Part shown: positions 1 through 8,805 of the stretch, one piece after another
Position numbering within the stretch: position 1 is the stretch's first letter
Layout: every line of letters starts with the position of its first letter
Assembly: GCA_942492935.1 (NCBI GenBank)
Contig: OW818654.1
Span: 4,092,001-4,156,000 of the forward strand
DNA length: 64,000 nt
Origin: JANJUO01 sp942492935
GTDB taxonomy: Bacteria; Bacteroidota; Ignavibacteria; Kapaibacteriales; UBA2268
Reading direction: 5' to 3'
Translations under genes and position numbers: made by a program
Notes under the pieces: generated by a model
Databases searched by the model: none
The model's input: only the letters and a program-made list of their open reading frames with translations
What the model was told of the DNA's origin: nothing

Positions 1-1146
1 GATTTTATAAGATTAGGATTGTTTGAATCTGTTGGTATAATTGGTGGGAATTCAGATTATGCTATAAATACTGGAATGTTTGGTTTATTTCCAGATATAG
101 GAAAAGTTGATGCGGGATTTAGAGGTGAAAATGCTACTTCATTTACAGGAGGCATTTATCGTCTGGGCATTATGGAATATCGTCTTAGATGGTTTAGAGA
201 TTCAAAAAATTGGACAATCGGAACTTCATTATTTGAAACTTTGATTCCCGAAGCAAGAGCTGAAAATATTTTAATGAGTGCATTACCAATTTATGTACGA
301 AAGAGATATTATTTAAGTGAAGAAATTCCATATATTGCCTTAACTCCATCATTGGGGGTTGGTCTATTTCCATCGCAATATTTAAATCTATCAGGTGCAT
401 TTGAAGTAGGTTCGCTTGGTGGATTAAATTTAAGATTTTATGCCGGTTATGCAATAGGTTTCAATGGATTAACTACTCCACAAATTAAGAATAACGATTA
501 TGTGAATGAAGCTCAAAGTGTTTCATTTCCTTATATGGGATTTGGCATTTCATTTCTTGATTTCCATAATCTTGTACCAGAAACATACAAAGAATGGAAA
601 GACCACGAACATTCATCTTTTGATGTTGGTTTAGCTTCAGTAATGTATTTATCAAGTAGCTCAGATGCCTCTTTTTTTTCTAATGGAGACGACAAACAAA
701 ATAGCTTTGTGTCTGGTATGATATTAAAAATGCTCAATTCCGATATATTAATTCCTGTATTAGATAAAAAATTATATGCTGGAGCTTCTTTGTTTATGTT
801 TTCTGCATTGGGATATAATGAATGGGGTTTGGGAATTTTACCATTAAGATTGGGATATTGGCATCAATTATTACTTGATGAATTATCAATTAGTCCTTTT
901 GTAGAATTCAGCTTTTATCCTTCAAATATTTTCAATATTGCTGTAAAATCAAATTTGAAAATCAGTAATATGCTCAATATTTACTTACAAGCAGGATATA
1001 TAACTGTAGAACCAATTGGCGGTATAAGCAATGATATTGCAGATTCATTTGGACCTATGATAAATTTCTCAAGATTTTATATTGGTTTTGGACTTAGTTT
1101 GTTTGATAGAATATTTTTTCCAGAACAATTGAGATATTTTAAATAA
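1..1146 (+). CDS. Outer-membrane-type protein, 5' end cut by window
   Basis: The reading frame is open from the first base of the window, with codons for D-F-I-R-L-G before an in-frame TTG at 19, so the true start lies upstream and this is a partial gene. The visible 381 residues are rich in aromatic residues and glycine and show short alternating hydrophobic strands, as in outer-membrane beta-barrels. No family was recognised. The stop overlaps the ATG of the next gene by one base (TAATG), so the two are probably translationally coupled. The barrel assignment is an inference from composition and not from a motif. Confidence 0.7.
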   Translation, partial: DFIRLGLFESVGIIGGNSDYAINTGMFGLFPDIGKVDAGFRGENATSFTGGIYRLGIMEYRLRWFRDSKNWTIGTSLFETLIPEARAENILMSALPIYVRKRYYLSEEIPYIALTPSLGVGLFPSQYLNLSGAFEVGSLGGLNLRFYAGYAIGFNGLTTPQIKNNDYVNEAQSVSFPYMGFGISFLDFHNLVPETYKEWKDHEHSSFDVGLASVMYLSSSSDASFFSNGDDKQNSFVSGMILKMLNSDILIPVLDKKLYAGASLFMFSALGYNEWGLGILPLRLGYWHQLLLDELSISPFVEFSFYPSNIFNIAVKSNLKISNMLNIYLQAGYITVEPIGGISNDIADSFGPMINFSRFYIGFGLSLFDRIFFPEQLRYFK

Positions 1147-1706
1147 TGAAAAAAATAATTTCAATATTAGCATTTGTTTTGCTTGTAGGATGTGCAAGTG
1201 ATATTTATCTTCTTAATTTAAAGAATAATGAAATAATTGAAGCATATCTGATAAGTGGCTGGGGAACTATAACCAAAATGAATGACAATAGTCTGCAATT
1301 AAATGAGAATTCTTTGGTTTCCATTAGAAAATATGGAATAACCAGACTAAAAGCAGGATTCAATTTTCAAATCAAAAATAATGGAACTGCAAATGTATAT
1401 TTACGAACAACAAGATTTGATTTTCCCCAAAATAAGGGCTTGCAATTTGAAATACATAAAGACAGAATAGATTATTATGAAAATAATCAATTAAAACAAT
1501 CAGTTAAGCGGAATAGTTTTCAAGCAGATGGAATTGATATAATTGGAATAGTAAGTGAAGCCAAAAAACTAAAGTTTTCATTAAACTGTGACGAAATACT
1601 AATTGAGAATTGTTCTTTGAAAAACACAGAATATATATTGATAGAAACTAAAGCAAATACAGGACTAATATTATCTGGCATAACAATTGATAGTACAGAA
1701 TATTAA
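1146..1706 (+). CDS. Putative lipoprotein of unknown function
   Basis: A 186-residue protein starting with a basic n-region and hydrophobic stretch that ends in a lipobox (LLVGC, Cys at residue 16). It should therefore be processed by signal peptidase II and lipidated. The rest is polar, with mixed beta-type sequence and no recognised domain. Its start codon overlaps the stop of the preceding outer-membrane-type gene, so the two probably form an operon and may act together at the outer membrane. The lipoprotein call is supported by sequence; the function is unknown. Confidence 0.7.
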   Translation: MKKIISILAFVLLVGCASDIYLLNLKNNEIIEAYLISGWGTITKMNDNSLQLNENSLVSIRKYGITRLKAGFNFQIKNNGTANVYLRTTRFDFPQNKGLQFEIHKDRIDYYENNQLKQSVKRNSFQADGIDIIGIVSEAKKLKFSLNCDEILIENCSLKNTEYILIETKANTGLILSGITIDSTEY

Positions 1707-1735
1707 AGTTCTTTGAAAAAAAATGAAAAAATTGC

Positions 1736-1762
1736 TAAAGTTTTTGTCAAGAGTGTCGAAAA
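1736..1762 (+). promoter_or_regulatory. Sigma-28 (FliA) promoter of flagellin gene
   Basis: TAAAGTTT at 1736-1743 is an exact match to the enterobacterial sigma-28 -35 box. After exactly 11 bases comes GTCGAAAA at 1755-1762, which matches 6 of 8 bases of the GCCGATAA -10 box. It lies about 70 bases upstream of the flagellin ATG, in front of a gene normally transcribed by sigma-28. Confidence 0.75.
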
Positions 1763-1831
1763 TAAAAAAAGTAGGAATTAAATAAGTTGGCAGGATGCCC
1801 ATAAAAAATTATCTATACATGGAGGTTTATT

Positions 1832-2800
1832 ATGCCAACAGCTATTTCGGGCGGATCTAGAATTCGTACCAATATCGCATCAGAAAATGCTTATAATGCA
1901 TTGATTAGTTCTAATCAGAACATTGCGAATCGTCAGTTGAGATTGTCAACAGGAAAAAGAATCAACTCAGCAGCAGACGATGTAGCGGGTTACATTACAT
2001 CACGTGCATTGCAAGCACGTAACTCTTCGCTAAACTCAGCATTTAATGCTGTTGGTGAAGCAAAGAATGTTACTGCGATAACTCAAGACTCTCTTGATAA
2101 TATCAACAGATTGTTGAATGATATTAAAGCGGCTGCAGCAACTGCATCATCAGGTGCATTAGGAACTGACGAAAAAGTGGCTCTTGCAAAAGGTGCTTAC
2201 AGGTTGTCTCAGCAAATTCAGTTTATTACCGATTCTACAGTGTTCGGTGGTAAGCAATTGTTACAAGGTAGCTATTCAGGTGAATGGACAATTGGATATT
2301 ATGCAGATGATACTCTGCTAACAATTGCAGTTGACTTGAATGCAAAAAATGCAGATTTCAATATTCTTGGTGCTGCATCAAATGATTTCAATCTTAATGC
2401 TACAAAATCCGCATTAGAATCTGTAGGTGGAGTAACTAATAACTTCGCTGGTGTTGCAGGATTGAGTCTCGAATCATTAGATGCTGTTTCAAATACTGAT
2501 TTAGGTATTTTTGCTAATGGTACAATCACTCAAACATTAACAAGTTTGGCTACTGCTATTAATAACGTTAACAAAGTTGCATCTTATCTTGGTGCTATTG
2601 AAGTTCGTTTGAATTCTCAGGAAGAACTCCTGACATCGCAAAGGACAAATTACAAAGCTGCAATTTCAAGAATTGAAGACGCAGATGTGGCAACAGAGCA
2701 AATGGATTTGATTAAGTCACAATTCTTGCAACAAGCTTCGTTGATTTCCTTGACACAAGCAAATCAGAATCCTCAATCCTTCCTTCAGCTATTCAGATAA
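1832..2800 (+). CDS. fliC: Flagellin
   Basis: Structural subunit of the flagellar filament, 322 residues. The N-terminal D0/D1 coiled-coil region is clear (NQNIANRQLRLSTGKRINSA, about residues 29-48, then ADDVAGY). The C-terminal D1/D0 region ends with SQFLQQASLISLTQANQNPQ and a terminal LLFR-like tail (LQLFR). The variable centre is short, so the filament surface domain is small. A strong Shine-Dalgarno (GGAGG) sits 8 bases before the ATG, with a sigma-28 promoter further upstream. The gene is followed by an intrinsic terminator and then by fliS, fliD and flaG, the usual filament-assembly neighbours. Only one flagellin gene is visible here. Confidence 0.97.
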   Translation: MPTAISGGSRIRTNIASENAYNALISSNQNIANRQLRLSTGKRINSAADDVAGYITSRALQARNSSLNSAFNAVGEAKNVTAITQDSLDNINRLLNDIKAAAATASSGALGTDEKVALAKGAYRLSQQIQFITDSTVFGGKQLLQGSYSGEWTIGYYADDTLLTIAVDLNAKNADFNILGAASNDFNLNATKSALESVGGVTNNFAGVAGLSLESLDAVSNTDLGIFANGTITQTLTSLATAINNVNKVASYLGAIEVRLNSQEELLTSQRTNYKAAISRIEDADVATEQMDLIKSQFLQQASLISLTQANQNPQSFLQLFR

Positions 2801-2841
2801 TCGCTGAGCGATTGAGGCAGGAAGAGCTTGTAATTTTTTTT

Positions 2842-2873
2842 AGAAAGACGGGGGGAAACCAAACCGTCTTTCT
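2842..2873 (+). terminator. Intrinsic terminator after flagellin
   Basis: A perfect 10-bp stem AGAAAGACGG (2842-2851) / CCGTCTTTCT (2864-2873) with a 12-base loop, followed by a T-rich run. It would end most flagellin transcripts while allowing some read-through into fliS. Confidence 0.85.
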
Positions 2874-2903
2874 TTAATTTTACAATTATTTGAGGTTTTA
2901 TAT

Positions 2904-3257
2904 ATGGCTACTATGCAGCAACAAATTGCGGCATCTAAAGTTTACGGAAGCCGTGAAAAAGGTAAAGTACCTGCTTATTTGGAGCAGGAAGTTCTCTCGT
3001 GGAGCAAAGAAAAAATCATACTCAAAATGTATGACCTTTTCCTCGTTTCATTAAAACGAAATGATGTTGCTAAAATGAGCCGAGTGCTTGTTGAACTGAT
3101 GGCTGCACTTAACTTTGAATATGAAGAAACTGCAACCAGATTATACAGATTATATGAATATGTACAAAGATGTATTTTTCAACGAAAATTTGAAGAAGCT
3201 CAACATATTATTACCGAACTAAGAGTAAGTTGGGCAAAAGCTTACATGCTTGATTGA
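2904..3257 (+). CDS. fliS: Flagellar export chaperone FliS
   Basis: A 117-residue, helix-rich protein. Cytosolic FliS binds the flagellin C-terminus and keeps it unpolymerised until export. The segment from about residue 35 (KEKIILKMYDLFLVSLKRND) resembles the conserved FliS core with its leucine/tyrosine-rich first helices, and the length is close to the family's usual 120-135. It lies between flagellin and fliD, the standard position. An SD-like GAGG precedes the ATG. The assignment rests on position plus helix pattern. Confidence 0.85.
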   Translation: MATMQQQIAASKVYGSREKGKVPAYLEQEVLSWSKEKIILKMYDLFLVSLKRNDVAKMSRVLVELMAALNFEYEETATRLYRLYEYVQRCIFQRKFEEAQHIITELRVSWAKAYMLD

Positions 3258-3275
3258 TTTGAGGAGTAAATAGTT

Positions 3276-4739
3276 ATGGCAGGATTAACAGGCGTTGGTG
3301 GCTCGAGTGAAACATATCTCGATCAGTTGGTCAATTCTTATAAATCGACCCAACAGACTAAAGTTAATACCTTAGAACAAAAACGTGTTGACCTCGAATC
3401 TAAAAAGAATTTGTACAATAATCTCAATAATAGATTAAATACTTTAATTACGCAATTAGATAAATTATCAAATAGTTCTGCATCAAGTAGTTCTGTTTCT
3501 GATAATTTCAAAAAGCAATCTGTTACTTCTTCTGATGATTCTTATGTAACTGCAACAGCTTCAGGGAATGCTGCAATACAAGATTTCAACGTTAAAGTAA
3601 ATAGAAAAGCAACAAACGATATATTAATATCTAAATCAATTTCAACGAATGATTCGTTTGGTACTGATGCCGGAACTAAGTCAATAGAATTCATCCTGAA
3701 TGGTGAAACAAAAAAAGTTGACATAGAATTTGACGGGACTGAAACGAACGAAAAAGCTATGAAAAAAATCACTAATGCAATTAATGCCCTTAATAGTGAT
3801 GATGATACAGAAAATAATATAGCTATAAGTGCAACTTTTGTTAAGGATACTACAACATCAGGCAGAATTTCATTTAATGCAAAAGAAACAGGTGCTGAAA
3901 ACAGAATTCAATTTGTTGATTCGGATTTATTTGGTAAGTTAGGACTTGAAACAAATAAACTTCATTCAGATAAAGATAAAAGAACAATTCAATCTGGAAG
4001 TGAGGCAGGATACAAAACCGAAGAGTATTCAAAACTTGATTCTTCCTTCGAAGTAAATGGAATAGAAATTACTCGACCATCTAACACTATTTCTGATGTT
4101 ATTGATGGAGTAACTATTACATTACTGAAGATTCAAGAAACTGATTCACAATCAATATCACTTACAACATCAGTTGATACTAAATCTGTATCCGATTATG
4201 TTAATCCTTTGATTAAATCTTTCAACGATATTGTTGCAATGCTAAATTCAAATAAAGACTTACGTAGAAGTGACAGTTCGGTAAGCAGTTTGCTATACAA
4301 TTTTAGAGATGCAGCAACGTCTCAACTTAGTGATGGCAGTAACGGTGGATTTAAATATTTATCTGATATTGGTCTTACTATAAGTAGCAATGGCGATTTG
4401 AGTATTTCAGATACTGATAAATTAAAAGAAGCATTAGAAAAAAATTCTCAGGGAGTGGCTGAATTATTTACATCGGCAACTGGATTTGCATCAAAATTGA
4501 ACGAAGCAATTTCCACTTTAAAAGGCGATGACGGTTTACTCAAAAACAGAACTGTATCTCTTACAAATCAAATTGAAGAGACGAAAAAGAAAACAGATAG
4601 TGTGAAAACACGCATTGAAGACCAAGCAAATGTTTTAAGAAAGCAATATACAAGTTATTTGAAATTGCTTTACGAGGCACAAGGTCAGTCAAGTTTGTCA
4701 GGCATGATGTCCAGTGGGTCAACAGGAAGTTCTTATTAA
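3276..4739 (+). CDS. fliD: Flagellar filament capping protein FliD
   Basis: A 487-residue hook-associated protein 2, which caps the growing filament and folds incoming flagellin. The N-terminal FliD_N region (residues about 1-100) has the typical coiled coil (VNTLEQKRVDLESKKNLYNN). The middle carries the beta-rich D2/D3 domains. The C-terminal FliD_C region (about 300-470) ends in a long helix with a Q-Y-T-S-Y-L-K-L motif. The gene starts 18 bases after fliS with a GAGGAG ribosome-binding site. Confidence 0.95.
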   Translation: MAGLTGVGGSSETYLDQLVNSYKSTQQTKVNTLEQKRVDLESKKNLYNNLNNRLNTLITQLDKLSNSSASSSSVSDNFKKQSVTSSDDSYVTATASGNAAIQDFNVKVNRKATNDILISKSISTNDSFGTDAGTKSIEFILNGETKKVDIEFDGTETNEKAMKKITNAINALNSDDDTENNIAISATFVKDTTTSGRISFNAKETGAENRIQFVDSDLFGKLGLETNKLHSDKDKRTIQSGSEAGYKTEEYSKLDSSFEVNGIEITRPSNTISDVIDGVTITLLKIQETDSQSISLTTSVDTKSVSDYVNPLIKSFNDIVAMLNSNKDLRRSDSSVSSLLYNFRDAATSQLSDGSNGGFKYLSDIGLTISSNGDLSISDTDKLKEALEKNSQGVAELFTSATGFASKLNEAISTLKGDDGLLKNRTVSLTNQIEETKKKTDSVKTRIEDQANVLRKQYTSYLKLLYEAQGQSSLSGMMSSGSTGSSY

Positions 4740-4781
4740 TAAATCTCCATTAATACCTTTGTATAGGGTAGGGAGTTTAAG

Positions 4782-5195
4782 ATGGTAAGCGCAGTAACAG
4801 GGCTTCCAGCTATAGTAATAGATAGATTCAGAGAGTTGGAAACTCAAGTTGATTTGTCTTCTAAAGAAAGAATAGCTTCTAAATCAGTAGATGAAAAAGC
4901 TAATAATTCATATTCTATAAAATATGAAGAATCTAATTCTTTAGCAGCCAAAGAATCGCATCAATCAGATTTCAATAAAATTGCTGATAAGCTTCGCTCT
5001 ACCTTGGGTGAAAATAATTTGGCTATTGAGTTCTCTTTAGATGAAGATTCAAAAAAAATGATTATGAAAGTAATTGATAGTGTTACTCAAGAAGTTGTTC
5101 AGCAATTTCCTCCAGATGTTACACTTAAAATTGCTCGAATAGTTGCAAGCACAATGGGTAATGGCAATGGTAATGTTACAAATGCAACAATTTGA
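4782..5195 (+). CDS. flaG: FlaG family flagellar protein
   Basis: A 137-residue protein. The C-terminal half (from about residue 85) carries the FlaG signature: a hydrophobic strand, then KVIDSVTQEVVQQFPPDVTL, matching the family pattern of 'vvD..TgEVIrQiPpe'. FlaG proteins influence filament length in several bacteria. The N-terminal half is charged and probably disordered, as is usual. The gene sits directly after fliD with SD AGGGAG 6-7 bases before the ATG, and its end overlaps the next gene by 14 bases. Confidence 0.88.
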   Translation: MVSAVTGLPAIVIDRFRELETQVDLSSKERIASKSVDEKANNSYSIKYEESNSLAAKESHQSDFNKIADKLRSTLGENNLAIEFSLDEDSKKMIMKVIDSVTQEVVQQFPPDVTLKIARIVASTMGNGNGNVTNATI

Positions 5196-5541
5196 TTTTG
5201 AATTTGTTGAAAAAATATTTAGCGAAATTAATAATATTTCCCTAAAGATTTTGACATTGATGGACGATAATACTATTGAGCAAGAATTTAAACTGTTAGA
5301 ATTACAGAAAATGTTTGAAAACAGAGGAAATTTGCTTGAGGATTTAAAAGAATTGCACAATACGGATTTGTGGAAAACTATTTTTGGTGGGAATGATGAA
5401 TTTCTGCAGAAAAAATTTTCTGAATTTGAAATTTTAGATGTGGAAATTAATAAAAAATTGACTAATATTGTAAATGATATTGGTGCTAATATCAGAAATC
5501 TTGTTAAAAGCAGTGCTGTTTTGAAATATTATGAAGGATAA
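5182..5541 (+). CDS. FliT/FlgN-like flagellar chaperone candidate
   Basis: A 119-residue, strongly helical, leucine- and glutamate-rich protein with no membrane segment. A longer frame opens at 5143, but the ATG at 5182 (MQQFDFEF) is preferred because the upstream part only mirrors the flaG coding sequence. It overlaps the end of flaG by 14 bases. In fliD-fliS clusters this position is often taken by fliT, the chaperone of FliD, and the size, helix content and aromatic C-terminus (LKYYEG) suit a FliT/FlgN-like fold. No sequence signature proves it. Confidence 0.6.
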   Translation: MQQFDFEFVEKIFSEINNISLKILTLMDDNTIEQEFKLLELQKMFENRGNLLEDLKELHNTDLWKTIFGGNDEFLQKKFSEFEILDVEINKKLTNIVNDIGANIRNLVKSSAVLKYYEG

Positions 5542-5547
5542 TATATT

Positions 5548-5799
5548 ATGAATATTCAGTCTATTAATGCAGGAGTAAACGTTTACTCTTCAAAAGAGAA
5601 AACTGAACTCAATAAACGTTACCAAGAAGAGAATGATAAAGCAAGTGTTGCAAAAAATAAATCAGACTCTTTTACAATTTCACCTGAAGCTCAGAAATTG
5701 ATACCTATTATGAGTAATATCAAAAATGGTATATATAATTCAACCGATGTAATGAAAAAGGTGGCAGAGAAATTAAATTCAGAATTCCCGAAAATTTAA
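5548..5799 (+). CDS. flgM: FlgM-like anti-sigma-28 factor candidate
   Basis: An 83-residue protein. Residues about 40-83 (SFTISPEAQKL, then I-x-N-I-K-N-G-I-Y-N-S, V-A-E-K-L) follow the FlgM C-terminal pattern: 'D.v.iS..a', a short helix, 'I..G.Y.vd...vA..ll'. FlgM binds and inhibits FliA until the hook is complete and is then exported. The N-terminal half is polar and likely unstructured, as in FlgM. As last gene of a cluster driven by a sigma-28 promoter, it would give the usual negative feedback. The match is by pattern only. Confidence 0.65.
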   Translation: MNIQSINAGVNVYSSKEKTELNKRYQEENDKASVAKNKSDSFTISPEAQKLIPIMSNIKNGIYNSTDVMKKVAEKLNSEFPKI

Positions 5800-5821
5800 T
5801 TATTCGGGTATTTGAATATAG

Positions 5822-5855
5822 ATAATTTTCTCCTTAAATGTGAGGAGAAAATTAT
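5822..5855. terminator. Bidirectional terminator between flgM-like and cheW genes
   Basis: A perfect 13-bp stem (5822-5834 with 5843-5855, core TTTTCTCCT/AGGAGAAAA) and an 8-base loop. A/T runs on both flanks let it serve both the plus-strand flagellar cluster and the converging minus-strand cheW-CZB gene. Confidence 0.85.
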
Positions 5856-5861
5856 TTACGT

Positions 5862-6680
5862 TTATATAAGTACGTTCTCATCTAAAATCGTAAATAGTAA
5901 ATCATCTACTTGACAAAGTCCTTTTACATAATCGTCATATTTTAAAGTATTAGCTTTCTGAATCATTTCACTTTTTACAGGGATAATTCTGTTTATTTTA
6001 TCGCAAGTTATTGCTTTCTTTTTACCATGATTATCAAAAACAACCGCAAACTCTCTATTTGAAATTTTAATAAGTTTGTATAATTCATCAAATAAATCAA
6101 CCATTGCTTTTAATTCATTATATTTTGAATTTTCGCAAATTTTTATTGCTGACTCGTAACCTTCAGTTTTAATAACATCTTGTACTTTATGAGCTAATTT
6201 ATGAATTTCTTTATGTGGCTTGTCAAATTTTTCTAAAAAACTCGCTATTGCAAAATTTTGTGGTTTGTAAGTATCATACCATTTGCCGAATTTGCAAGCG
6301 TGAGGGTCTGCTGTAAGTTTAAATTCATATCTTTGAATTGTACTATTTGTTAGTTCTTGAATCCAATTTATGTGGTCTTGCTCTCTCTCTTTGAGTAAAG
6401 CTATAAACTCATTGTTCTCATCTTCGATTGATGGGAAACCCATTTTTTTTCTAATATCAATCAGCGGAATAACTAAATCTCTTAATTTAATCATACCTCT
6501 TAGATAATCTGGAGAATCTGGAATAATGGTTACTTCAGGTAAGCGAATTATTTCTCTTATGTAAGATAATTCAAATCCAATATGTTCATTAGCAACATTT
6601 ATCACTAAATACTTATTTTCATCATTCAAATTACCATTTTTTGATAATTTATTTTCAGAACTATCGTTAGTAAAAGCCAT
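5862..6680 (-). CDS. CheW-like adaptor with inserted CZB zinc-sensor domain
   Basis: A 272-residue cytosolic chemotaxis protein. Residues about 22-90 form the first half of a CheW domain (FELSYIREIIRLPEV, YLRGMIKLRDLVIPLIDIR). Residues about 205-272 complete it (EFAVVFDNHGKKKAITCDKI, YVKGLCQVDDLLFTILD). Between them, residues about 95-195 are a chemoreceptor zinc-binding (CZB) domain with the expected zinc ligands: His103 (HINW), Cys129 (CKFGKW), His156 and His160. CheW couples receptors to the CheA kinase; CZB domains bind zinc and respond to hypochlorous acid in characterised proteins. Fusion of the two suggests that zinc or oxidant state tunes signalling at the adaptor. It converges on the flagellar cluster. 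Confidence 0.88.
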   Translation of the reverse strand: MAFTNDSSENKLSKNGNLNDENKYLVINVANEHIGFELSYIREIIRLPEVTIIPDSPDYLRGMIKLRDLVIPLIDIRKKMGFPSIEDENNEFIALLKEREQDHINWIQELTNSTIQRYEFKLTADPHACKFGKWYDTYKPQNFAIASFLEKFDKPHKEIHKLAHKVQDVIKTEGYESAIKICENSKYNELKAMVDLFDELYKLIKISNREFAVVFDNHGKKKAITCDKINRIIPVKSEMIQKANTLKYDDYVKGLCQVDDLLFTILDENVLI

Positions 6681-6721
6681 TTTATTCTCAACTATAAATT
6701 GCTAAAAAATGCTTGACTTGT

Positions 6722-7474
6722 CTATTCAGGTACTTGTGTAAAATATGTTCTTTTTGATTTTCTTGATGGTTCTATTGCCCAATCACTTGTATTAAATCTT
6801 CCACCAAATCTGTATCTTTCTGCATAATATCCTTCAGAAATATGAGTATAAATTACTCCTCTTCCAGTTGATGAATGTGCAAAAAGTCCATTACCTATAT
6901 AAAAACCAACATGCCCAATTCGATTTGCTTTTTTATTTCTACCGGTAAAGAATATCAAATCACCAAACTGCAAACTATCAAGTTTGTAAATTGGTTTAAA
7001 CATTCTTGCCTGAGTTGCACTTCCGGCAGGTAAACTTATACCCATTGCTTCAGAAGTAATGCAAGACACAAAATTGGAACAATCAACTCCACTTTTGCTG
7101 CGTCCCGGGGAACGATAAGGCACACCAAGCCAATTATTAATAGATGAAATTAAATCGTATCTTAAATCTATAGAATTGAAATGACTATTTGTATTGACAT
7201 AGATTTTGTCATTTGTATTATATACAAATGAAGTATCTTGGTTTAAATAATTATAATATTCAGGATAATATTGAATCAGTTTATTTATGGATTCCCCTAT
7301 TAAAGGTTTTCTTTTTGACTTTATTTTCTTTGCTTTTTTCTTTTTTGCTGCTTTTTTGGAACTTGTAATTTTATTTATATTGCTATTTTTTGCAATCAAA
7401 ACATTATCTGGTATAGAAATTGATATAATAATAGCAATTATTACAAAAACCATTTTTGTATGTTTTATAATCAT
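6722..7474 (-). CDS. Secreted NlpC/P60 peptidoglycan hydrolase
   Basis: A 250-residue protein with an N-terminal signal segment, then a lysine-rich linker (about residues 35-60). The C-terminal NlpC/P60 (C40) domain, about residues 110-230, has the catalytic Cys in VDCSNFV, the His in RIGHVGFYIG and a third polar position in the following AHSSTGRG strand. Such enzymes cut cell-wall stem peptides between D-glutamate and a diamino acid. There is no SH3 or LysM domain; the basic linker may bind the wall instead. It lies 41 bases upstream of cheW-CZB on the same strand. The family is clear; the exact substrate is not. Confidence 0.9.
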   Translation of the reverse strand: MIIKHTKMVFVIIAIIISISIPDNVLIAKNSNINKITSSKKAAKKKKAKKIKSKRKPLIGESINKLIQYYPEYYNYLNQDTSFVYNTNDKIYVNTNSHFNSIDLRYDLISSINNWLGVPYRSPGRSKSGVDCSNFVSCITSEAMGISLPAGSATQARMFKPIYKLDSLQFGDLIFFTGRNKKANRIGHVGFYIGNGLFAHSSTGRGVIYTHISEGYYAERYRFGGRFNTSDWAIEPSRKSKRTYFTQVPE

Positions 7475-7727
7475 ATTATTCCATTTAAAAAAAGTTTTAC
7501 AAAAATTGCACTACTAACACTATGCAATATAATAAATTAAGATTGAATAATCTCGAATAAAATGATTTGCTTTGAATAAAGTTTTCCACATTTTATCCAC
7601 CTAAGTATTTGAAATTTCAATTTAACCTATTCAAGGTTATTTATTTAACTTCAAAAAAACGAAATTATTAATGCTGAAAAGCTCCATAATTTCCATAAAT
7701 AAATATTTTTATCCAAGATTTAACAAA
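7475..7727. other. AT-rich intergenic, no gene seen
   Basis: Between the NlpC/P60 gene and the terminator of the next minus-strand gene. Only short frames are present. No RNA gene, clear promoter pair or repeat was recognised. Confidence 0.5.
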
Positions 7728-7761
7728 AAAAGCTGTCCAATTATTATATTAGACAGCTTTT
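7728..7761 (-). terminator. Intrinsic terminator of lipoprotein gene
   Basis: A perfect 10-bp stem AAAAGCTGTC (7728-7737) / GACAGCTTTT (7752-7761) with a 14-base loop. On the minus strand it is followed by a U run. It lies 21 bases after the stop of the lipoprotein gene. Confidence 0.85.
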
Positions 7762-7782
7762 AAGAAATTCTAACAAATGTTA

Positions 7783-8805
7783 TTATTGGAATTTAAAAGT
7801 AGAAATTGATTTTTCAAATGGAGGTAAGAAATCTTTTTCTTCTGGAGCATACCAATTTATTGTAATTCTGTAAAGATGGTCATTATGAATTGCAAACCAA
7901 ATCTTACCTTTAACATCCTTAGATGCTTTATAATCCATTACGTAAGATTTTTTACCACTTATAGTAGTTTCTCTTGGAGTTGCATTAAATTTGGTTTTAT
8001 TATCTTCAACGATTTTTTTCAAATCTTTAGATTTAGAAGCATCAAAAGTTTCGATTCTTATATATGAGTCACCTCTTCTCATACCCATATAATTATAAAC
8101 TCTCAAAGCACCTTGAGATTTTCCAACATTTTCAGATTGAAAATTATCAGGAATCATAATTGTAAATCCGTCCCCAGATTTTTCAGTTAGATTTGTTGAT
8201 GGTGGTGGTGCTTCTTCAAGAATTGTTGTAGTATCACGAACTTTTTCGGCTGGAGTTGATGCTAAAACAACAGATGCAAGCATTTCATCAAATGATTTTT
8301 TGTACTTTTCCCAGGTATCACCAAATGCTTCAAATCTAACAACTGTAGCATAATTTGAATCCTTTTGTGCAATGTACATTTCACCATTCATCATACCATC
8401 AGTTAAATCAAATGCATAAGTAAATTTCATGGCAGGCGTGTTGTCAATTGTTGTTGAACTTTCCTTGTATGCAGTAGGGTCGAATACTTTTACACCTTCA
8501 AGAACTTTTTGAAAATTTCTGTTACTGTCGAGTTTGAAAGAAATTACTTCATATTTGGCACCTGGAAAGCCATCAGGGTCATATTTCGAGAATCTTTTTC
8601 TGGCTTCCTGATGTGAGAATACCACAAATCTATCACCAGGTAAGCTGGAAACACTCCAATTCTTTGGATATTTTGTGGAAAAACCCAATACTTGGTCTTT
8701 GTAATCAGATAAACCTTCAATTTCGACAGGTTTTGCTCCGCTGTCGCAAGCAATAAATATTATGCTAAGACCAAGCACAACCATTAATTTCATCAAAATT
8801 TTCAT
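7783..8805 (-). CDS. Lipoprotein with two PsbP-like domains
   Basis: A 340-residue protein with a signal sequence and lipobox (IIFIAC, Cys at residue 20), so a membrane-anchored lipoprotein. Two similar halves follow. The first begins YKDQVLGFSTKYPKNWSV, a phrase typical of PsbP/DcrB-like domains, and the second begins DGFTIMIPDNFQSENV. They are joined by a proline-rich linker (EEAPPPSTNL). Functions of this fold in bacteria are mostly unknown. A good SD (TAGGAG) precedes the ATG, and a terminator follows. The duplicated-domain reading is by eye. Confidence 0.75.
   Translation of the reverse strand: MKILMKLMVVLGLSIIFIACDSGAKPVEIEGLSDYKDQVLGFSTKYPKNWSVSSLPGDRFVVFSHQEARKRFSKYDPDGFPGAKYEVISFKLDSNRNFQKVLEGVKVFDPTAYKESSTTIDNTPAMKFTYAFDLTDGMMNGEMYIAQKDSNYATVVRFEAFGDTWEKYKKSFDEMLASVVLASTPAEKVRDTTTILEEAPPPSTNLTEKSGDGFTIMIPDNFQSENVGKSQGALRVYNYMGMRRGDSYIRIETFDASKSKDLKKIVEDNKTKFNATPRETTISGKKSYVMDYKASKDVKGKIWFAIHNDHLYRITINWYAPEEKDFLPPFEKSISTFKFQ

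Noticed and set aside
1782..1800. Sigma-54 promoter (TTGGCAGGATGCCC) before flagellin
   Set aside because: The GG-to-GC distance is wrong for sigma-54; it is a short palindrome. The sigma-28 match upstream is far better.
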